8,878 nt of DNA. Source: Clostridiales bacterium. Its GTDB lineage: Bacteria > Bacillota > Sulfobacillia > UBA995. The translations under genes were made by a program, and so were the position numbers. Location of the stretch: contig DOZU01000014.1 of the NCBI GenBank assembly GCA_003517845.1, forward strand, positions 1-8,878. Direction: 5' to 3'. Under the pieces are notes generated by a model, which was not told the origin of the DNA, ran no database searches, and was given only the letters and a program-made list of their open reading frames with translations. Of this stretch, positions 7,063 through 8,878 are shown piece after piece. Numbering within the stretch: the stretch's first letter is position 1; every line of letters starts with the position of its first letter.

Positions 7063-7773
7063 GTGAATCATCGCTACCGCCTGGTCGTTGCGCTGGCCGG
7101 CTTCTTGATCACCCTCACCCCGGGGCGGCCTTTATGCCTGGGGCGTGTTCGTCCCGGCGTTACAGGCTGACTTCGGCTGGAACGAGTTCAAGCCGTCCTG
7201 CCCTTCTCCGTGGCTTCGATGGCCTTCGCGATCATGATGTTCCCGGCGGGCAGGTTGCAGGATCGTCGCGGGCCGCGGCTAGTGGTCCTGGTCGGAGCGC
7301 TGCTTGGCGGCGTCGGTTACGTTCTCAGCGCGCACGCTCTGGGAGCTTACGGGAGCTTTCGGGTTGCTCACGGGCACGGGCATCGCCCTCGGGTATGCCG
7401 GTGTGGTCGCGGGGGGGATCCGTTGGTTCCCCGACCTCCGGGGGACGGCGACGGGCATCATGATGGGTGGCTTCGGGCTGGGTGCGCTGGTGTTTGCGGC
7501 CCCCATCCACAATCTGCTGGCGGTTCACGGCTGACGGCCTCCAGGTTGGGACCCGGCAAGGGCCCAGCGCACCAGGACTGCCGAGTACACAGGACAGGAG
7601 GCCACCGTCCGCACGGCCCTGGGCACCCCGGAGTTTGCCGGCCTTATGATATGGTGGGGTCTTACGTGCCGTCCTTTTGGTTGCTGGCCCTGCTATGCCT
7701 GTTTGCCAATGCCATCATCCTGCTCTGGGTCAAACCCGTCCTGCGCCGGCGGGTCGCTGCCAGCCGGCCCTAG
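7063..7773 (+). pseudogene. Decayed MFS transporter of the oxalate/formate antiporter (OFA) type
   Basis: Remains of a major-facilitator membrane transporter. Recognisable pieces occur in different frames. From the GTG at 7063 (after GGGGGAG at 7047-7053) one reads MNHRYRLVVALAGFLITLT. After an apparent +1 in the G-run at 7122-7125 comes GGLYAWGVFVPALQADFGWNEF. After a -1 near 7189-7191 comes VLPFSVASMAFAIMMFPAG and RLQDRRGPRLVVLVG. Another shift near 7328-7335 leads to LWELTGAFGLLTGTGIALGY, IRWFPDLRGTATGIMMGGFG and ALVFAAPIHNLLAVHG. There a TGA (7532-7534) replaces the tryptophan expected in HGWR. TVRTALGTPEFAGLMIWW, the usual start of the second half, jumps almost at once, with another frame change, to the last helix and tail SFWLLALLCLFANAIILLWV, ending at 7773. 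About 237 codons remain of a family usually over 400, so most of helices 7-11 is missing. The substrate cannot be told. The lesions are too many for sequencing error alone. Confidence 0.85.
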
Positions 7774-7906
7774 CTACCGTGGCCGGCTGATTCGGTCAAG
7801 GTAGTCGTCATGGCCCAGACGAGGTCTGCCATCCGGCAGGAAAATCGCCGCGGACGGCGCATGATCTTTCCCGATCCCACTTGCCCGCGGTGAGGGATGA
7901 TAGCGA

Positions 7907-8878
7907 ATGGATGATCCTGCCAGTACCTGGCTCGTGGTCCCCGGCATGTTGCTCCTGCTCCTGTCCGCCTTCTTTTCCGCCTCAGAAACGGCCGTCATGG
8001 GCCTGTCCCCGCTGCGCCTGCGCTACCTGGCCGAAGCCGGCGATCGACGGGCGCATATCGTCCGTCGACTCCGCGCCGATCCCACCCGGTTGCTTGCCTC
8101 GATTCTCGTGGGCAACAACGCGGTCAACATCGCCTTGGCCTCGATCACCACCGCCCTGTTCATCGATTGGCTGGGAGAAGGTGGGCTGGCGCTGGCGATG
8201 CTCAGTTCCACTTTTCTGATCGTCCTGTTCGGCGAGGTTCTCCCCAAGGGGTTGGCGGCGGCGGATGGAGAGACCGTCGGGCTGGCCGTAGCCCGACCGA
8301 TCGCCTGGGCCGTACAGCTGCTCACGCCGTTTGCCCTGCTGTTCAATGCCATCACCGCGACTGTCCTCCGATGGATTGGGCGGGAGCCGGTGAAGGAGCG
8401 TGCCCTCTCCCCGGAGGAACTCGGGATGGTCGTGGACGCCATGGAACAGCACGGGGTCTTGGACCGCGAGGGGAAGGATATGATTCGTGGCATCATCCAG
8501 TTCGCCGACACGTCCGTCCAGGAGATCATGATACCCCGGCCCGACATCCTTGCCGTCCCTGCGGATACCTCCATCGGTGAGGCTTCGCAGCTCCTGCTAT
8601 CGGGCCACTTTTCGCGCCTGCCCGTGTATCAGGGGGCGCTGGACAACGTGACCGGGTTCGTGCACCTGAAGGATCTGGTACGGGGAGAGGACGCCCAGCG
8701 GCCGGTGAGCGAGTTGGTCCGCCCGGTGCTGTTCGTGCCCGAGACCCGTAAAGTAGATGACCTCTTCCGGGATATGCGCCGCGAACGCGCCCACCTGGCC
8801 ATTGTCCTGGATGAACACGGCTCGACCAGCGGCCTCGTCACCCTGGAGGACTTGCTCGAGGAGATCGTCGGCGACATC
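7907..8878 (+). CDS. CNNM/CorC-type (DUF21 + CBS pair) membrane protein, 3' end outside window
   Basis: An integral membrane protein of the HlyC/CorC (CNNM) family, associated with magnesium or other divalent-cation export; the actual ion is not shown here. 324 codons are present and the frame is still open at the window edge. The N-terminal DUF21 domain (about 8-190) begins with a hydrophobic helix (WLVVPGMLLLLLSAFFSASE), followed by the polar SASETAVMGLSPLRLRYL segment. ILVGNNAVNIALASITTALF, an EVLPKG signature near residue 110 and a further hydrophobic region (AVARPIAWAVQLLTPFALLF) follow. A linker with LSPEEL and then two CBS repeats come next, the first from about 206 (IMIPRPDILAVPADTSIGEA), the second from about 270 and continuing to VTLEDLLEEIVGDI. 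The missing part should be mainly the small C-terminal CorC_HlyC domain. The ATG at 7907 has GAGGG at 7892-7896 with a 10-base spacing. It lies 133 bases after the transporter pseudogene, with no clear promoter seen. Confidence 0.92.
   Translation, partial: MDDPASTWLVVPGMLLLLLSAFFSASETAVMGLSPLRLRYLAEAGDRRAHIVRRLRADPTRLLASILVGNNAVNIALASITTALFIDWLGEGGLALAMLSSTFLIVLFGEVLPKGLAAADGETVGLAVARPIAWAVQLLTPFALLFNAITATVLRWIGREPVKERALSPEELGMVVDAMEQHGVLDREGKDMIRGIIQFADTSVQEIMIPRPDILAVPADTSIGEASQLLLSGHFSRLPVYQGALDNVTGFVHLKDLVRGEDAQRPVSELVRPVLFVPETRKVDDLFRDMRRERAHLAIVLDEHGSTSGLVTLEDLLEEIVGDI

Noticed and set aside
7134..7463. A separate 109-codon arginine-rich protein
   Set aside because: It is an out-of-frame reading of the decayed transporter; the hydrophobic MFS motifs lie in the other two frames.
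7774..7998. A 74-codon minus-strand open frame between the pseudogene and the CNNM gene
   Set aside because: It overlaps the start of the well-supported CNNM gene and its ribosome binding site, and I see no family resemblance.

Overview
The window looks like ordinary chromosomal DNA from a high-GC Gram-positive bacterium of the Bacillota type (Moorella/Thermaerobacter/Limnochordia-like; the exact genus cannot be told). The evidence is a perfect CIRCE operator before groES-groEL, strong GGAGG-type ribosome binding sites with frequent GTG and TTG starts, a membrane-anchored LysM-G5-M23 cell-wall hydrolase, and two tRNAs whose C-first anticodons read G-ending codons. The layout is two divergent blocks separated by a heat-shock control region at about 4859-4985.

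Leftward block (minus strand, in transcription order): a COG2509-type FAD-dependent dehydrogenase (to 4858) is followed after a few bases by purA (adenylosuccinate synthetase, to 3362), whose ribosome binding site abuts the dehydrogenase stop codon. Then come tRNA-Gly(CCC) and tRNA-Thr(CGT), apparently with their own promoter overlapping the purA stop codon, and then a LysM/G5/M23 peptidase (1668-262). Bases 1-235 hold no gene I can recognise, only hairpins, a palindrome and a weak candidate terminator.

Rightward block (plus strand): a sigmaA-like promoter and CIRCE precede groES and groEL, which together encode the GroES/GroEL folding machine. After groEL lies a dense cluster of GC-rich palindromes (6933-7013), a likely termination region or dispersed palindromic repeat. 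Next is a badly decayed major-facilitator transporter of the oxalate/formate antiporter type (7063-7773) with several frameshifts, a nonsense codon and loss of most of its second half. A CNNM/CorC-type membrane protein (DUF21 plus CBS pair) starts at 7907 and runs off the right edge.

I do not see a previously undescribed system here. The observations most worth checking are the palindrome cluster, the transporter pseudogene, the tRNA promoter hidden in the purA stop codon, and a possible minus-strand promoter overlapping CIRCE that would put the COG2509-purA genes within reach of HrcA.
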